Notes under the pieces: model-generated | Seen by the model: the letters and a program-made list of their open reading frames with translations, nothing else | What the model was told of the DNA's origin: nothing | Database searches by the model: none | Made by a program: the position numbers and the translations under genes | Part shown: positions 22,060-33,006 of the stretch, in pieces | Layout of the letters: each line of letters begins with the position of its first letter | Numbering within the stretch: position 1 is the stretch's first letter | DNA from: Flaccisagitta enflata | Taxonomy: Eukaryota; Chaetognatha; Sagittoidea; Aphragmophora | Length of the DNA stretch: 64,000 bases | Reading direction: 5' to 3' | NCBI GenBank assembly: GCA_965153355.1 | Contig: OZ231128.1 | Coordinates: 47,740,001 to 47,804,000, forward strand

Positions 22060-22335
22060 GTGGTAGCGACGCCACTTAGCAGATGCTACACCGCCAGGTG
22101 ATAGCATAATTTTTCTACAGGATGCAACACTGCCTTGTCTAAGCAGCACTGCCTCGTGGTAGCAACACTACGTTGATGTTGCAACACTGCTTTATTTTAG
22201 AAACACTGCTTTGTTGTAGCGGCGCTGAATTGTTGTAGCAACACTGTCTTGTTGTAGCAACACTGTCTTGTTGTAGCAACACTGTCTTGTTGTAGCAACT
22301 CTGTCTTGTTGTAGCAACACAGCCTCGTGGCGGCA
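22060..22335. repeat. ~19-bp minisatellite
   Basis: Regular copies of TTGTTGTAGCAACACTGTC at 22215-22320, with increasingly degenerate copies to the left. Confidence 0.75.
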
Positions 22336-22457
22336 AGGCCGCTGGTTGCCATTTGGATGATAACAATAGATCGCGACTCGATTGGCGACAAAAAGTCACA
22401 TGGAGGTGGAGAGGAGCAAGGGAAGTTGAGGAAGAAGAAAAAGGTAAGGTGGATGTG

Positions 22458-22458
<1 letters not shown>

Positions 22459-22517
<59 letters not shown>
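22459..22517. repeat. (GA)n microsatellite
   Basis: About 58 bp of pure GA. Confidence 0.95.
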
Positions 22518-22521
<4 letters not shown>

Positions 22522-23755
22522 GAAGAGAAGTGGGCGTACAATGGAATGAAAGGAAGGTGCTAGAGGCGGAGTAACGTCTGGTGGGAAGTTTCTATAATGA
22601 GGAATGAGAATAATAATGAATTTTTATCTAGGTAGAAGTAAAATTCAATTACGCTTTGATCTTCATGTATATAGTGAGACAAAAAATCAAGGTCATCACT
22701 GCCGCCAAGCGAAAAACTTCCGCTGTTTCTGGTCAGTTTCTAATCGCGAGATTAGAATAGTGCAATTGGCGCATAGCGAAGACGTGAAACCAGCTGGGTT
22801 GACTACAACATCGCAAAATCAGTGACCAAAGGCAATGTTGACCAGAGAGCTTAATGAGGTGCAGAATAAATTGATCCGCTTGGATTCAGAGAGTGCTAGG
22901 AGAGGAAAGGGGAAGCAGGAATGAGTATTGAGAATGTGTGACCTAGGCAGTAATAACCAAGAAATGCGAAAGGCTAATGAAATGAGGCCATAAAAGAACG
23001 CATTGAAAGAGTACGGAGAGTAGGAAAGGGTCACGGTTTGCGACTCACAGGATAAGTGTGGAACCCTAGAAATGTGTGAAATAAATGGGTTGAAAGTTAC
23101 GTCCCGAAATAGTGGAGCTCAACAGGCTGACTAATGTTATCAGTAATCATTGTTTCCCTCTTTACCTGTACAAGATGTAACATGAAGAGTTTCTCTCCCG
23201 GTTCCCACCAAATATCTTCATGGATGGAAATATCTTTACTGACGGATCCGTTAAACCGTAAAGTGAACTGTATGAATGGAGTTTATCCCGGATTATTCAG
23301 ATATGGCAGAAATAGTGCGCGAAAACCCAATAGAGCTTAAATCACGGCGCAGTCTCGAAGACGTGATTTAAAGCGTGATGGAGAGAGCCAATTAAGAGGA
23401 AAGTCATACTAAGGCCATGGCAGAGACCACTGTCACGACTACAAGTCGCAGAAGTAAATCGCCGATATAAATCTCTAGCGAGTTGATCACTGATCCAAAT
23501 CACGTGGGAGTAAACGACGTTTTTGTGCAAAAACTCGCGGGTTTGATGTAGTACACTTATAAGTCGCCGGTCCTGATGTAATCCGGAAGCACTTCATTGC
23601 ATGGTTCAGTTGCCGCACTGAGTGGGAGGTTGGGGATAGAAATGGGGCACGTAAATCTTGTCGACAGAGAGACTTTTCTTATACATCTACCATGACTATG
23701 TTGGCCTTTCCAAACGCCCAGAAAATGAAGCAAAATTGCTTCCCGGCTCTATTGC
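22518..23755. other. No recognised feature
   Basis: Over 1.2 kb of mixed-composition DNA with only short open frames (at most about 73 codons) and no recognisable domain or repeat. It could be a decayed mobile element, but nothing specific supports this. Confidence 0.4.
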
Positions 23756-23975
23756 CATTTTTCGCAGACTAGCGATTCTACCAAAGGCTTTGTCCGTCTG
23801 TCCATCTGTCCGTCTTTCTGTCTGTTGCTCCGTTGGTCCATCCATAACGCACGAATAGAAAAGTTGGTGATGGCGTGCATGTGTGTTTGTGGGGAGGGGG
23901 GTGGGGGTCGGGAATGAGGTTTCACGACCCTCCCCACCCATATTCGACGATATTGTAACCCCGCCTTACTTGTTG
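23756..23975 (+). mobile_element. D-superfamily element, subfamily D-triple-prime
   Basis: TTTTTCGC-AGACTA-GCGATT (5' hairpin TCGC/GCGA), AAAGGCTTTGTCCGTCTG, a GTCC/GTCT array, a G-rich stretch and the 3' hairpin GTAA-CCCCGCC-TTAC (23955-23969) followed by TTGTT. It pairs with the degenerate copy at 1674-1872. Confidence 0.6.
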
Positions 23976-24224
23976 TAGTCCCTTCATGGTTACCTGCCCT
24001 AAATCGTGATTTTATGTTGCCATCTTTGCGGAAAGTAACATCCCATCAAAATTGCCACGAAACTCAGTGTTTCACATCATGATTGCCTCTTATCCATCAC
24101 AATTTCAAAGAGGCATTTGAAGTTGTCGATCACGTGCCCCTGTCATATTGCCGAGGTCCTAAACTCCCTCCCTCAGTCACTCACTCAGTTACTCACTCAC
24201 TCGGTTGCTGACTCACTGAATAAA
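23976..24224. other. No recognised feature
   Basis: Some CACTCA-rich sequence appears near its right edge. Confidence 0.35.
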
Positions 24225-24276
24225 TAGGTTGGTCAATCAATCAATCAATCAATCAATCAATTAATCAGTCAGTCAG

Positions 24277-24319
<43 letters not shown>

Positions 24320-24541
24320 ATCGCTTGCTCATTCATTTATTCAATCATTGACACAATCATCCCTTCATTCATTCATTCATTCATTCATTCATTCATTCAT
24401 TCATTCATTCATTCATTCATTCATTCATTCATTCATTCATTTCCTCATTCATTTATTGATTCATTCATTCATTCATTCATTCATTCATTCATTCATTCAT
24501 TCATTCATTCATTCATTCATTCGTTCATTCATTCATTCATT
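24225..24541. repeat. (CAAT)n then (CATT)n tetranucleotide repeats
   Basis: (AATC)n at 24228-24320, then (ATTC)n from 24362 to 24541 with a few substitutions. The Phe-Ile-His-Ser frame here is not a gene. Confidence 0.95.
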
Positions 24542-24544
24542 GAC

Positions 24545-25257
24545 TGTTCGGTCGTTGATATTTTCATAGACGTGAATATCCCCCGCCACCACCGTTACCA
24601 CCAGCAGTCACCGACACCGCCTCCGTCCGCGGCGAATGTATCGGCCTCCGACAACGGCAATGGATCAAAGGCTTTCCTCACCGAATCCATGGCGACATCA
24701 TGTCACAGTCGCCGCCGCTCTGGCATCATATGCCGCCAGGCGAGTCTGGCAGTATCAATGGCTTTCTCTACCACTGTCTATATCACTGACTTCAATGTCC
24801 TTGTGATACCTGCTGACAGGGTAATCTGACAATGTCAATTGTTTCCTCTGCCACCTGTATCACTGACTCCACCATCCTGGCATACTGGTAGGGAACCCTG
24901 ACGATGTCAACCACTTCCTCCACCGTCCTGGCAACACATGCTGGCAGGGACATCCGGTTATGTCATTAGCTTAAATTTACCCTCTCTAACAGTGCCTCCG
25001 CCGTTCTGGCATCATACGCCAATAGAGGCATTTATCGCATTCATTACTTCCGCCACTACTTAAGGCGTAATCTGCTGGAAACAGCTTCTTGCAATGTCAT
25101 TCACTCGCTTGACTGCCTCTAACACTTCCTCTGCCACATGGGCAATGAAATTCAAACCGACAACAGCATCTCGCAATTCCAACATCATCCGTTACTGACG
25201 CCATCACTTCCTGTCTGCCTCTAATACTACTTCCAACACACTGGCATCATCTGCCGA
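24545..25257. other. Degenerate CCTCCACCGTCCTGGCA repeats, no supported gene
   Basis: Loose repeats of about 75-85 bp carry CCGTCCTGGCAACACATGCT, CCGTTCTGGCATCATACGCC and similar. An 85-codon plus frame at 24572 starts in them and has no domain. Confidence 0.45.
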
Positions 25258-25432
25258 AAGCGGCATCTTGCAGCGGAATCCGGCGACGGCATTCGGCAGC
25301 GGCATCCGGCAGCGGCATCCGGCAGCGGCATTCGGCAGCGGCATCCGGCAGCGGCATCTTGCAGCGGCATCCGGCAGCGGCATCCGGCAGCGGCATCCGG
25401 CAGTGGCATCCGGCAGCGGCATCCGGCAGTGT
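25258..25432. repeat. 13-bp GC-rich minisatellite
   Basis: About 13 copies of CGGCATCCGGCAG with T and TTGCAG variants. Because 13 is not a multiple of 3, all frames read a 13-residue cycle; these frames are not genes. Confidence 0.9.
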
Positions 25433-25563
25433 CAATCGCTTCCGACAGCGTTAAAGGCGTCAACTGAGACACGCCTTAGCGCGCAGAATCGCGGCTTCAA
25501 CCTCGTGTGCATCTGATTGCGTGCGAATTGTACCATGTGTGTGAGGAAGAGAGAGAGAGAGAG

Positions 25564-25600
<37 letters not shown>

Positions 25601-25880
25601 TTGTGCGTGTGACGGAATCAAAAAAATCCCAGGACGTCAAAATGCAGTTTCTTGCATGTGTGAGTGTGCGTGCCCGAGATTTAGCAAGACGTGATTGCGC
25701 GCGTGTGCGCACGCAGATGGTAAATGTTGGTGATTACGTGCAAACGGAGAAGCGCAGAAAAGTCGGACAAACCAGATGATATCGCGTGTGATTCCAAAAG
25801 ACACTCGCCTCAGTTGAAAGTATTTGTAAGCAAATGGAATAAGTCAAAAATTCAGTGAAATAAAAACCCGAAGAATTAAC
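25433..25880. other. No gene; contains a (GA)n tract
   Basis: A GA tract lies at about 25549-25598; the rest is unassigned. Confidence 0.5.
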
Positions 25881-26195
25881 TGTTTTTTTTTGCATACCGC
25901 ATTTTCTCCCCCCCCCCCCCTCAATTTAGCGCCCCCTCCCTTTTTTCACTGCATTTGATATGATTTTTTTTGTGTTTTCAATATTTTCTTGTCAATACTC
26001 AATTATCCTGAGAATTTGGTTCTAGAATGTTACAAAAGATAAATTATAAAAGAAAAACAATACTTTTTTGCAGCAATCTATAAAATTAAATATTTTTTCA
26101 TTGCTAGGGGGGGGGCGCTTATTAGAGAGTAAAATAACAATATCATGTTTGAATTTCAAGAGCGCCCGGGGCGCTGGTTACAGAAAATACAGTCG
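25881..26195. mobile_element. Possible MITE with C-run/G-run inverted ends (M)
   Basis: Left CTGTTTTTTTTTGCATACCG, ATTTTCTCCCCCCC and AGCGCCCCCTCCC. Right GGGGGGGGCGCTTATTAG, GAGCGCCCGGGGCGCTGG and ACAGAAAATACAG. Inverted similarity is loose, and the homopolymers make alignment unsure. Confidence 0.35.
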
Positions 26196-26280
26196 TGTGA
26201 AAACATCAATGTCTAGCAGGCTAGCAGCGTGAGTGTCAAGGTCTGTCTCACAATCTTTTTATCTTTTTTGTGCATCTAGC

Positions 26281-26281
26281 A

Positions 26282-26364
<83 letters not shown>
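26281..26364. repeat. Compound (TCTG)n then (CT)n microsatellite
   Basis: Seven TCTG units, then about 52 bp of CT. Confidence 0.95.
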
Positions 26365-26367
<3 letters not shown>

Positions 26368-27349
26368 TCTGCCTTTTCTCTTGATTTGTTTCCTTGCTAC
26401 TGGAAGGGCAGACCGAAACAAGTAAAGCTTAAGTTCGCTGATCTCCAAGTTGGAAGGCAAAAGACTTTGGTTTGGGTAATTGAACTCGTATGTAAGCAAA
26501 TTAAAGCAATTTACTTTCAAATCACATCGGAACCAAAAAGATTTGTCTTGAGAAGTGTCTGCGTTCGTTATCATGTGCTGTGGCTGTCTGGTTTTTTGTG
26601 TGTGTGTCAATGTGTGTGCCTGTGTCCGCATATGACTATGTTTTTCTTTTCTGTCTGGTATTGTGTTTTCGTTTCTGTCTCTATATATATGTCCCTCTGA
26701 TTTAGCTGATTGGAAGTGACAGTGAACAATTAAGCTGCAAATCAATTCTTAAAATGTACATATCTCATATAGATTAAATGTGCATAAAATAGCCGACTAA
26801 CTTGATTGGATAAACAAATGTATATAAGATCAACAAGCACATCTTATGAGAAAAAAATTCAGTTTTCCATTTACTCTAAAATCTCAACTTATTTTTCCTA
26901 GTTTGAAATTACGATCAGAAGCTTTCTCCGTCCTACCATCCCCTATCATTTGGATTCTTTCATGTTCTTGCAGGTACTTTTTTCAACAATTCCCCTGCCC
27001 ATGCCCGGCTCATGCCCATGCCCAGCAGTCTCTGTGTCATTGTAATCCGACCCTCATCTGTCCTGTCTTTCATCCTTGGCTGGCAGCCTTTCATGACCCA
27101 CAAAGATTTTCGATTTCACATGAATTTGATGAACCTTTTTTGTATATCTGTTTTTCTCACTTCCTTTTCTCTGAGAGGGAAAGGGAGAGGGGGGAGATGG
27201 TGACAGAGTGAGGAGCCTGAGACTGAGACCGAGTTATCATTTTCTCATTTTCACACAAGTTCGGGTTGACAGTAATAGAGTTGTATGGCGTCGTAAAGAT
27301 GACAACAGAAAAGAAAAAGAACTCCCAACATGGTAAAAAAAATGGGTAG

Positions 27350-27353
<4 letters not shown>
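26365..27353. other. No supported gene
   Basis: Plus-strand frames of 121 and 155 codons at 26233-27211 overlap repeats and show no domain. A CATGCCCATGCCC micro-repeat occurs near 27005. Confidence 0.4.

Positions 27354-27440
<87 letters not shown>
27354..27440. repeat. Compound (GA)n then (CA)n microsatellite
   Basis: About 42 bp of GA followed directly by about 43 bp of CA. On the other strand this is GT then CT, the same order as at 564-781. Confidence 0.95.
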
Positions 27441-27441
<1 letters not shown>

Positions 27442-27896
27442 AAAAAGACGTGAAAAGAAAAAGAACCGATTTATAGAGGACCATTTGCAGTGGACTGTTT
27501 TGCTATTGCAATGACATACACTTTTTAGAACCATTTTTGCTATTGTTGTTTCATTTTTTTTTCTCATGTATGTTTCCGAAAGGAAATGGGCCGGGGTATC
27601 GAATGACTGAGACAAATTCTGACATTTGGGCACTTGAGTTTTAACCGTAAACATATCTCGGAGAATGAGGACAAACGAGCGCAACGGCCTTGCTAAAAAG
27701 AAATAAGAAAAGATCTTAAAGTCTTTTTAAAGAGACAACAGTAAAACTTTGTAGCCACTGGTTTCGTTTTATGAGTTGGATTTGATTTGCAGCCTCCTTA
27801 CTCTCACAGCGCTGACATGATATTGGTCTGGTAACAATGCACTGAAATGTCTGACTTTTTTCATCGAGGGCACAAAATACAGAAGCAATGATATTA
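27441..27896. other. No recognised feature
   Basis: Unique-looking DNA up to the TIR element J; it includes J's left flanking TATTA. Confidence 0.35.
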
Positions 27897-28264
27897 CAGT
27901 GAGAGGGGTAGTCGAAATCGCTAGCACCCCTACCTGTAGCTCAAATAATCAATACCACGAGAGTATCAAAGATGGTGGCCGATAGCTTATCCCAATACAA
28001 TTCCCGCCATCGAGGCGATTTTGTAATCTCAACCTAGTTTTAGAGATATAGCTCTTTTGAGGGTAAAAATCGGCCATTTTCAGAAGTGTTGGATTTAGTC
28101 CTTTTATGACCGTTTTCTATGGAATTAGAAGGAAATTCGAAAAACGCCTCGATGGCGGGAATTGTTTTGGGATGAACTTCTAGCTGCCACTGTAGTTGTC
28201 TTTGTGACAGTACCCATCTAAGTTGTGGGTAGGGGTGCTAGCGATTTTGCTGCCCCTCTCATTG
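27897..28264. mobile_element. MITE with ~38-bp TIRs and TATTA flanks (J)
   Basis: Left end CAGTGAGAGGGGTAGTCGAA then ATCGCTAGCACCCCTACC. The right end, reverse-complemented, reads CAATGAGAGGGGCAGCAAAA then ATCGCTAGCACCCCTACC. Both sides are flanked by TATTA (27892-27896 and 28265-28269). A second inverted pair inside is ATTCCCGCCATCGAGGCG and its complement. 368 bp, non-coding, superfamily unassigned. Confidence 0.8.
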
Positions 28265-28269
28265 TATTA

Positions 28270-28633
28270 TCGTTGAATCTGTAATCTTGCCAAGTTATTC
28301 AAACCTTCATCATTAAATTCACACAGGAAGATGGACGAAATGACGGACTGACTGTGCGCCGGCCTAGGCTACAAGAACGAGACAAGATATCAGTACAGAT
28401 AGCAGCAAAGAAATTAAAAGAAAGAAAAAAAGGAAAATAGCAAAAAACATAAGGGGAAAAAGCTAGACCTAATAAACCAAGACGGACACACGGCTAGTCG
28501 TCTTGTTAATGCATAACCAATCAATGGATGGGCGGAAAGACATGACCTCTTTTACAGCTTTGGCACCCGTAAAGATTTACATTTTGACTCAAGACGAACA
28601 GAAATAGGAAACCAAAATTTATGCCGCACATAT
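28270..28633. other. No recognised feature
   Basis: Unique-looking DNA with AGATGGACGAAATGACGG near 28330. Confidence 0.35.
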
Positions 28634-28749
28634 AAACAAACAAGGCCAAGTAGGCCAATAAGGTGCGCCGTATTGATCGTCGAACGAGTGCGTTACCGAC
28701 CAACCAACCGACAGACCGACGGACACAACCAGATATAGAGGTACACCTT
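28634..28749 (-). mobile_element. D-superfamily element, subfamily D-double-prime
   Basis: On the minus strand: 5' hairpin AGGT-GT-ACCT, CTATATCTGG, GTCCGTCGGTCTGTCGG tetramers, and the 3' hairpin GGCC-TACTT-GGCC followed by TTGTTTG. It is related to the copy at 55887-56000. Confidence 0.7.
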
Positions 28750-28755
28750 AAAGAA

Positions 28756-28966
28756 AAACAAGTGACGCGGGGTCACAATATCGTTGCGGATGGGTGGGCA
28801 GGGGCGTTCAACCCCTATTTACACCCCACGCCTTCCTCCTACCAGCACACTCACACAAAAAGCATCTAAAATGCTTTTTCCACTCTTTGCCTTACGGACC
28901 AAAGGACCAACGGACCAACCAATGGATGGACAAAGCCTCTTATAGAATTGCGTGTCCGCAACTGAA
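28756..28966 (-). mobile_element. D-superfamily element, subfamily D-prime (best copy)
   Basis: On the minus strand: AGTTGCG-GACA-CGCAATT (5' hairpin), GAGGCTTTGTCCATCC, a tetramer array, CCACCCATCCGCAACG and the 3' hairpin GTGAC-CCCGC-GTCAC followed by TTGTTTTT. It sits 6 bp from the preceding D copy. Confidence 0.75.
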
Positions 28967-29216
28967 AATGAGATAAAAATGATGGTGACTGCCTTAAAAG
29001 AAGACAAGGTCAAAGTTATAATGTTGCAAAAGCCGTAAATTACCAGAAATGCTTTTGTGTCACGATTTCTGATGTCAGCGATTCTTTTCTCTCTTAAAAG
29101 TGCATCCACGTGTTTTCGTGTCTGTCCGCCGTCCCATCGATCCATCTGTTGGCGCGTCCGTCTTTGCGTTCATCCGTCTGTTGGTCCAATTTTTTTGAAA
29201 AAAAAGTATTTTTGTA

Positions 29217-29412
29217 AGAGTAACAAGGTCGGATACACGGCTACCGAAGTCGCGTGGGGGTGGGCAGGGGCCATATTTGAGGTCACTAGACCATTTAGGC
29301 AGGAGCAGTGAGGTCAAAGAAATAAAATCATAAAAAAAGTAAAACGTGATGGACCAACCGACCGACCGACCGACGGACAAAGCGGGTTGTAGAGTCGCGT
29401 GCACGCGACTAA
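29217..29412 (-). mobile_element. D-superfamily element, main subfamily
   Basis: On the minus strand: AGTCGCGTGCACGCGACT (5' palindrome), CTACAACCCGCTTTGTCC, (GTCG)n, then TTTTACTTTTT, CCCCTGCCCACCCCCACG and the end hairpin GCCG-TGTATC-CGAC followed by CTTGTT. A second D-like tetramer piece lies just upstream at about 29096-29200. Confidence 0.75.
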
Positions 29413-29417
29413 AAATT

Positions 29418-29964
29418 GAAGAGGAAACCTAGTTTTGACACGTTACCGGAGCACCTACATGAACTTGTTTCGATCAGTTTATTGCATCTTCTTCCAGACC
29501 GAGGCCCAAACGACAGTTTCATCATCATACTCAACAACAAAATTTTGCTCTTGGGTAATTTGTTGAGTTTTGGATAAACTGGTAGCAGTCATTTGCCCTT
29601 ATCTACTTTTGGTAAGCATTAGCGCTTTGGGTTAGTCTCAGAATGGATGTTTGCTCAGTTGGTTTTGCTAAATGGGAAACTAGGTTTGATGCGCGTAGTA
29701 ACTAGTCAGTGAGGGCTCACAAGGCCCTCTTCCACATTTCTCAGTTTGGGTAAAGTGGGGGATATTGTTCCACTTGTCAAGATTTTCTCTTACATATTGT
29801 TCAACGTGTTTTACATTTTGTTTTATTTTCGTGCGAAAGTTTGTATAGTTTAAAACTTTAAATTCGATTCCTCTTGTTCATGTCAAAACTCGCATACTCT
29901 TTCAAACAAATGATTAACACTTTTTGTGTCATAAAACTCCAATTGGGGAATTCTCCCTTCAGAG
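29418..29964. other. No recognised feature
   Basis: AT-rich unique-looking DNA. Confidence 0.4.
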
Positions 29965-30135
29965 AGTTGATCTGTAGTCTAGTGGTGCAGTCGCTGAAAC
30001 TTAGAATGGCGGTTCCGAGTTCCAGTCTCCCGAAAATGGTCATAGATCTTCACGCAGAGGGCTCAGTTTGAAACCCCCAAATTGCAGGTGACAAGGCCTG
30101 AGACCGGAATATGGATAAAAACATCCACCGGGGGT
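29965..30135 (+). mobile_element. tRNA-like SINE head
   Basis: TAGTCTAGTGG (29975-29985) fits an RNA polymerase III A box, and GTTCCAGTCTC (30019-30029) resembles a B box 44 bp downstream. The layout between them (GCGGTTCCGAGTTCC) is typical of tRNA-derived SINEs, not of a functional tRNA: there is no cloverleaf. The 3' boundary is not visible. Confidence 0.45.
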
Positions 30136-30394
30136 GTTAGTCAAAACTAGCTTCTCTCTTTTTTTTCTGAATATGCCAGCAGCCAGCTTCTCTATTTTCT
30201 TCATTCCGAACATGCCAGCTATTCTATCTCGTTTTTGATAGAAAATCATATACGATGGGCAGATTTTTACTTGCCACTTTTGATAGATTGGAAAGCAGAG
30301 GTTACCCACCTCTTCTGATATAAGGCCGAAGACGCAAAATGAGCCTCCCTAGTCATCTTTAATGGCCTTCTAGCTTTGATTTCAGCCATTGAAC
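30136..30394. other. No recognised feature
   Basis: Direct pieces AACATGCCAGC and AGCCAGCTTCTC recur near 30170-30220. Confidence 0.35.
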
Positions 30395-30835
30395 CAAAAA
30401 TCAGCCAACTTCTGACTCAGAACCATCGAAAAGCAGTGCTGAATAAGCCATTACAGCTCTCATATCTGAGTGTTTCTCCAAAAATGAACCTGATTAGCCC
30501 CAAAATCAGCTTTTTCTAACCCTCTTATTTTTCCATCTTGCCCTTATTCTAATCTTTCAACCCCAAGATCGGCCAATTTTTGGCTCAGATACATTGAAAA
30601 CTAGCTCTTAATAAGCCACTCTCAAATAAGTGGTTTTCTTCATAAATTAGCTAAATTGGCCCATCCTGATCACAAACAGCCTTTTCAGCCATTAGCTTTC
30701 CCTTCTTGCCCAATTTTCAATCTTTGAACCCCAAGATCAGCCCCTGTGTGGAACCCTAGGTCACCTGCCCCTTTGGGGCCGCCGCTCCTTTTACCATCTC
30801 GTCCCCACAAACACTAACTTAGGGGCTATTTTAGT
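30395..30835 (+). mobile_element. A-family right end with a ~170-bp tandem array
   Basis: Two copies plus a partial one of a ~170-bp unit (shared AACCCCAAGATC, TGGCTCAGATA/TGACTCAGAAC, AATAAGCCA) lead directly into CCCTAGGTCACCTGCCCCTT, then TGGGGCCGCCGCTCC and CACTAACTTAGGGGC. This is an A-type right flank and stem-loop. The terminal hairpin and the left end are not recognisable. Confidence 0.5.
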
Positions 30836-30892
30836 ATAAATCTCCCTCAGATGCACATTTAATAGAGCAACGGTACCAAAAAAAAAAAAAGT

Positions 30893-33003
30893 CGTCCCTA
30901 TCCTCATTTTTTGTTGCATTGATCTTTACTTAACAAATTATTACTTTTATTTTCGTCAACATATAATGCGACAATCCAAACTTCAATCAAAGTCACAGTA
31001 CTACAATGCTACTAGTAAAAATGAGGGAGAGGGAAAAAAATAAAATAAAATGAAAAAAGAAATTAAATTAAAGTCACAAATCAGGGAACTTTACTACGTT
31101 CATTTTCCTCAGCCTCCCGCGCGAGTTGAGAAAGAAATCGTAAAGTATCATTTTTATGATACAGGATAGAATTAAGAAATCGACGCTTTGCATTAGAAAA
31201 CATATCTTCAATAGATTTGAAGTGAAAAAATTCGCGAATCTGGCGAATGCTTTGCCACAAACGAAATCCAAAAATACGTCGTATAGCATTATTAATCGCC
31301 ACACTAAATTGATTTTTTTCCGAAGCAGAAAGATCTTTTACAGCAGCGCCATAGGTCAACTTTGGTACACAATTTGAGTACAACAATTGCATTAAGATGT
31401 TCTCTTTAGGTTTTTGTAAGCAAGTTAGTATGGAATTTACACTAGCAAAGAATCCGCGTAAATCCTCTTGAACATTAATTTTGAAAATGTCATGAGAAAC
31501 AAGATAGTATCCAAGGTATTTGCATTTTTCGACATAATCAATTAATACACCATTAATTGAAATCTTTGCCAAGGAAGGTACCAATCGGCTATATTTCCCA
31601 AACACCATTATCTTCGTCTTCGCAATATTGAATTTGAGACAAAACTTTAGGCAGTACGATGCACAAGCGTCCATCAAACGTTGCAAAGCTTCTCGTGTTG
31701 GTGCAAGCAGCGACATGTCGTCTGCAAAAAGAAGACAGGCTATGAAGTACTGTATAATATGACATCCAATACCCATTTTTTTGAGAATCACAATAAGATC
31801 ATTAATGTATATGGCGAAAAAATCTGGCGATAATATTCCGCCTTGTTTTGTACCACAAAGCACGCGAAATGAACTAGAATGAGCCTTAGCCCATTTAACA
31901 CTGTACTCCATGTGTAAGTACCAATTCATAATAATCAATAAAAAACAAAGTGGAACATTTCTATCGATAAGCTTAAGAAACAGTCCACTATGGGAAATAG
32001 TGTCAAACGCCTTGCTAAAGTCAAGAAACGCAACAAAAACACTAGAACCCCTTTGAGTGAAGTAGTTAACACACGATTTGAGGGTAAAAACCGCATGATG
32101 GGTGCCATGATTTGGCTTAAAGCCAAACTGTAAGTCATTGCTAGCTAGAAAACTACCAAACTTCAATCTAAGTGCATTTTCGAACATGTGAGCAAATGTG
32201 CTGCTCAGTGTAACACCACGATAATTGTCTACAGCATGCAGATCCCCAGAACTGTTTTTAATAACAGGAGTTATAGTTCCCTGTAAAAAATCACCAGGGA
32301 CTATTGAATGCTGTAGAAACGCATTAAACAGAATATGTAAGTGCACCATCAATTTTGGACTACCATACAGGATGTGCTCGGCAGTAATGAAAGAGTTAGT
32401 GCTCTTTCCTTCCTTCAACTTGCCTGCAATAGTTGACATGTCGTCCCACGTAAGAAGCCATGTTGAAATGGATTCACTTCGCTTGGAATCGAAATAAACT
32501 GGAAACCGCTCGCTGAATTCCCGTTCAAGACTTCGATGCGCCTCAGATTCGTTATTGCCGTATATTTCCTGGAAATAAGTTTGAAAAACACTGGCAATAT
32601 CGGGCTCAGATAAGGCATCCCCCATGCGATTCACTGGAGGACATTTTGCTTGGGATATCCTCTTCCAGTCTTTCCAGAAGCTGATATAATTTTTTTCCAT
32701 CAAATTATTACTCAGAGTCTCACTCTTTTCCGCGGCCATCAAACGGCGGCGCCGACGGAGCTCTGCCTTATAACTATAATGACATTCTTTCTTACGCTCA
32801 AAAGAAGGACCTGAAGAGGGACGTCCATCAGTAGTCCAAACGTCATAAGCTTCTACAGAATCACGTTTAAGCTTAGTCAATTCCGCCGTCCAAAAATCTT
32901 TACCCCCCTTACCCTTACCCACAAATGATGCTGGCCAGGTTACCCCAACATTTTTACAGCCATCACCCAACTGAATGCCTCTGCTTCCGTTCCATTCACC
33001 TCT
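30893..33003 (-). mobile_element. 5'-truncated non-LTR retrotransposon (LINE), CR1/Jockey-like
   Basis: The RT frame at 31081-32970 is followed on the minus strand by a 3' region of about 190 bp (A/T-rich, GACTTTGATTGAAGTTTGG, CAAAAAATGAGG) up to a 13-bp T run at about 30880. The upstream frame closes at a TGA at 33004-33006, where the apurinic endonuclease domain would be expected, so the element is truncated at its 5' end. No target-site duplication could be identified. Confidence 0.75.
31081..32970 (-). CDS. Reverse transcriptase of a non-LTR retrotransposon
   Basis: The 629-residue frame is uninterrupted. It begins at a TTG only because that is the first codon offered; the open frame continues to a stop at 33004, so no true start is present. 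Residues about 25-160 are the basic linker typical of LINE ORF2 (FWKDWKRISQAK). The RT core follows: YRGVTLSSTFAHMFENAL, LQFGFKPNHGTHHAVF, FLDFSKAFD (315-323, catalytic Asp 317), GTKQGGILSP (373-382) and FADD (415-418, catalytic Asp 417 and 418). The thumb and a C-terminal region end at 629. All catalytic residues are present. The protein normally acts in the nucleus by target-primed reverse transcription; without endonuclease this copy is not autonomous. Confidence 0.85.
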   Translation of the reverse strand: MGDGCKNVGVTWPASFVGKGKGGKDFWTAELTKLKRDSVEAYDVWTTDGRPSSGPSFERKKECHYSYKAELRRRRRLMAAEKSETLSNNLMEKNYISFWKDWKRISQAKCPPVNRMGDALSEPDIASVFQTYFQEIYGNNESEAHRSLEREFSERFPVYFDSKRSESISTWLLTWDDMSTIAGKLKEGKSTNSFITAEHILYGSPKLMVHLHILFNAFLQHSIVPGDFLQGTITPVIKNSSGDLHAVDNYRGVTLSSTFAHMFENALRLKFGSFLASNDLQFGFKPNHGTHHAVFTLKSCVNYFTQRGSSVFVAFLDFSKAFDTISHSGLFLKLIDRNVPLCFLLIIMNWYLHMEYSVKWAKAHSSSFRVLCGTKQGGILSPDFFAIYINDLIVILKKMGIGCHIIQYFIACLLFADDMSLLAPTREALQRLMDACASYCLKFCLKFNIAKTKIMVFGKYSRLVPSLAKISINGVLIDYVEKCKYLGYYLVSHDIFKINVQEDLRGFFASVNSILTCLQKPKENILMQLLYSNCVPKLTYGAAVKDLSASEKNQFSVAINNAIRRIFGFRLWQSIRQIREFFHFKSIEDMFSNAKRRFLNSILYHKNDTLRFLSQLAREAEENERSKVP

Positions 33004-33006
33004 TCA

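Noticed and set aside
25204-25472. Overlapping Cys/Arg/Pro-rich frames on both strands
   Set aside because: They are the three frames of a 13-bp minisatellite and carry no independent evidence of coding.
29975-30030. Functional tRNA gene
   Set aside because: The boxes are present, but no acceptor stem or anticodon arm can be folded; a SINE head is the better reading.
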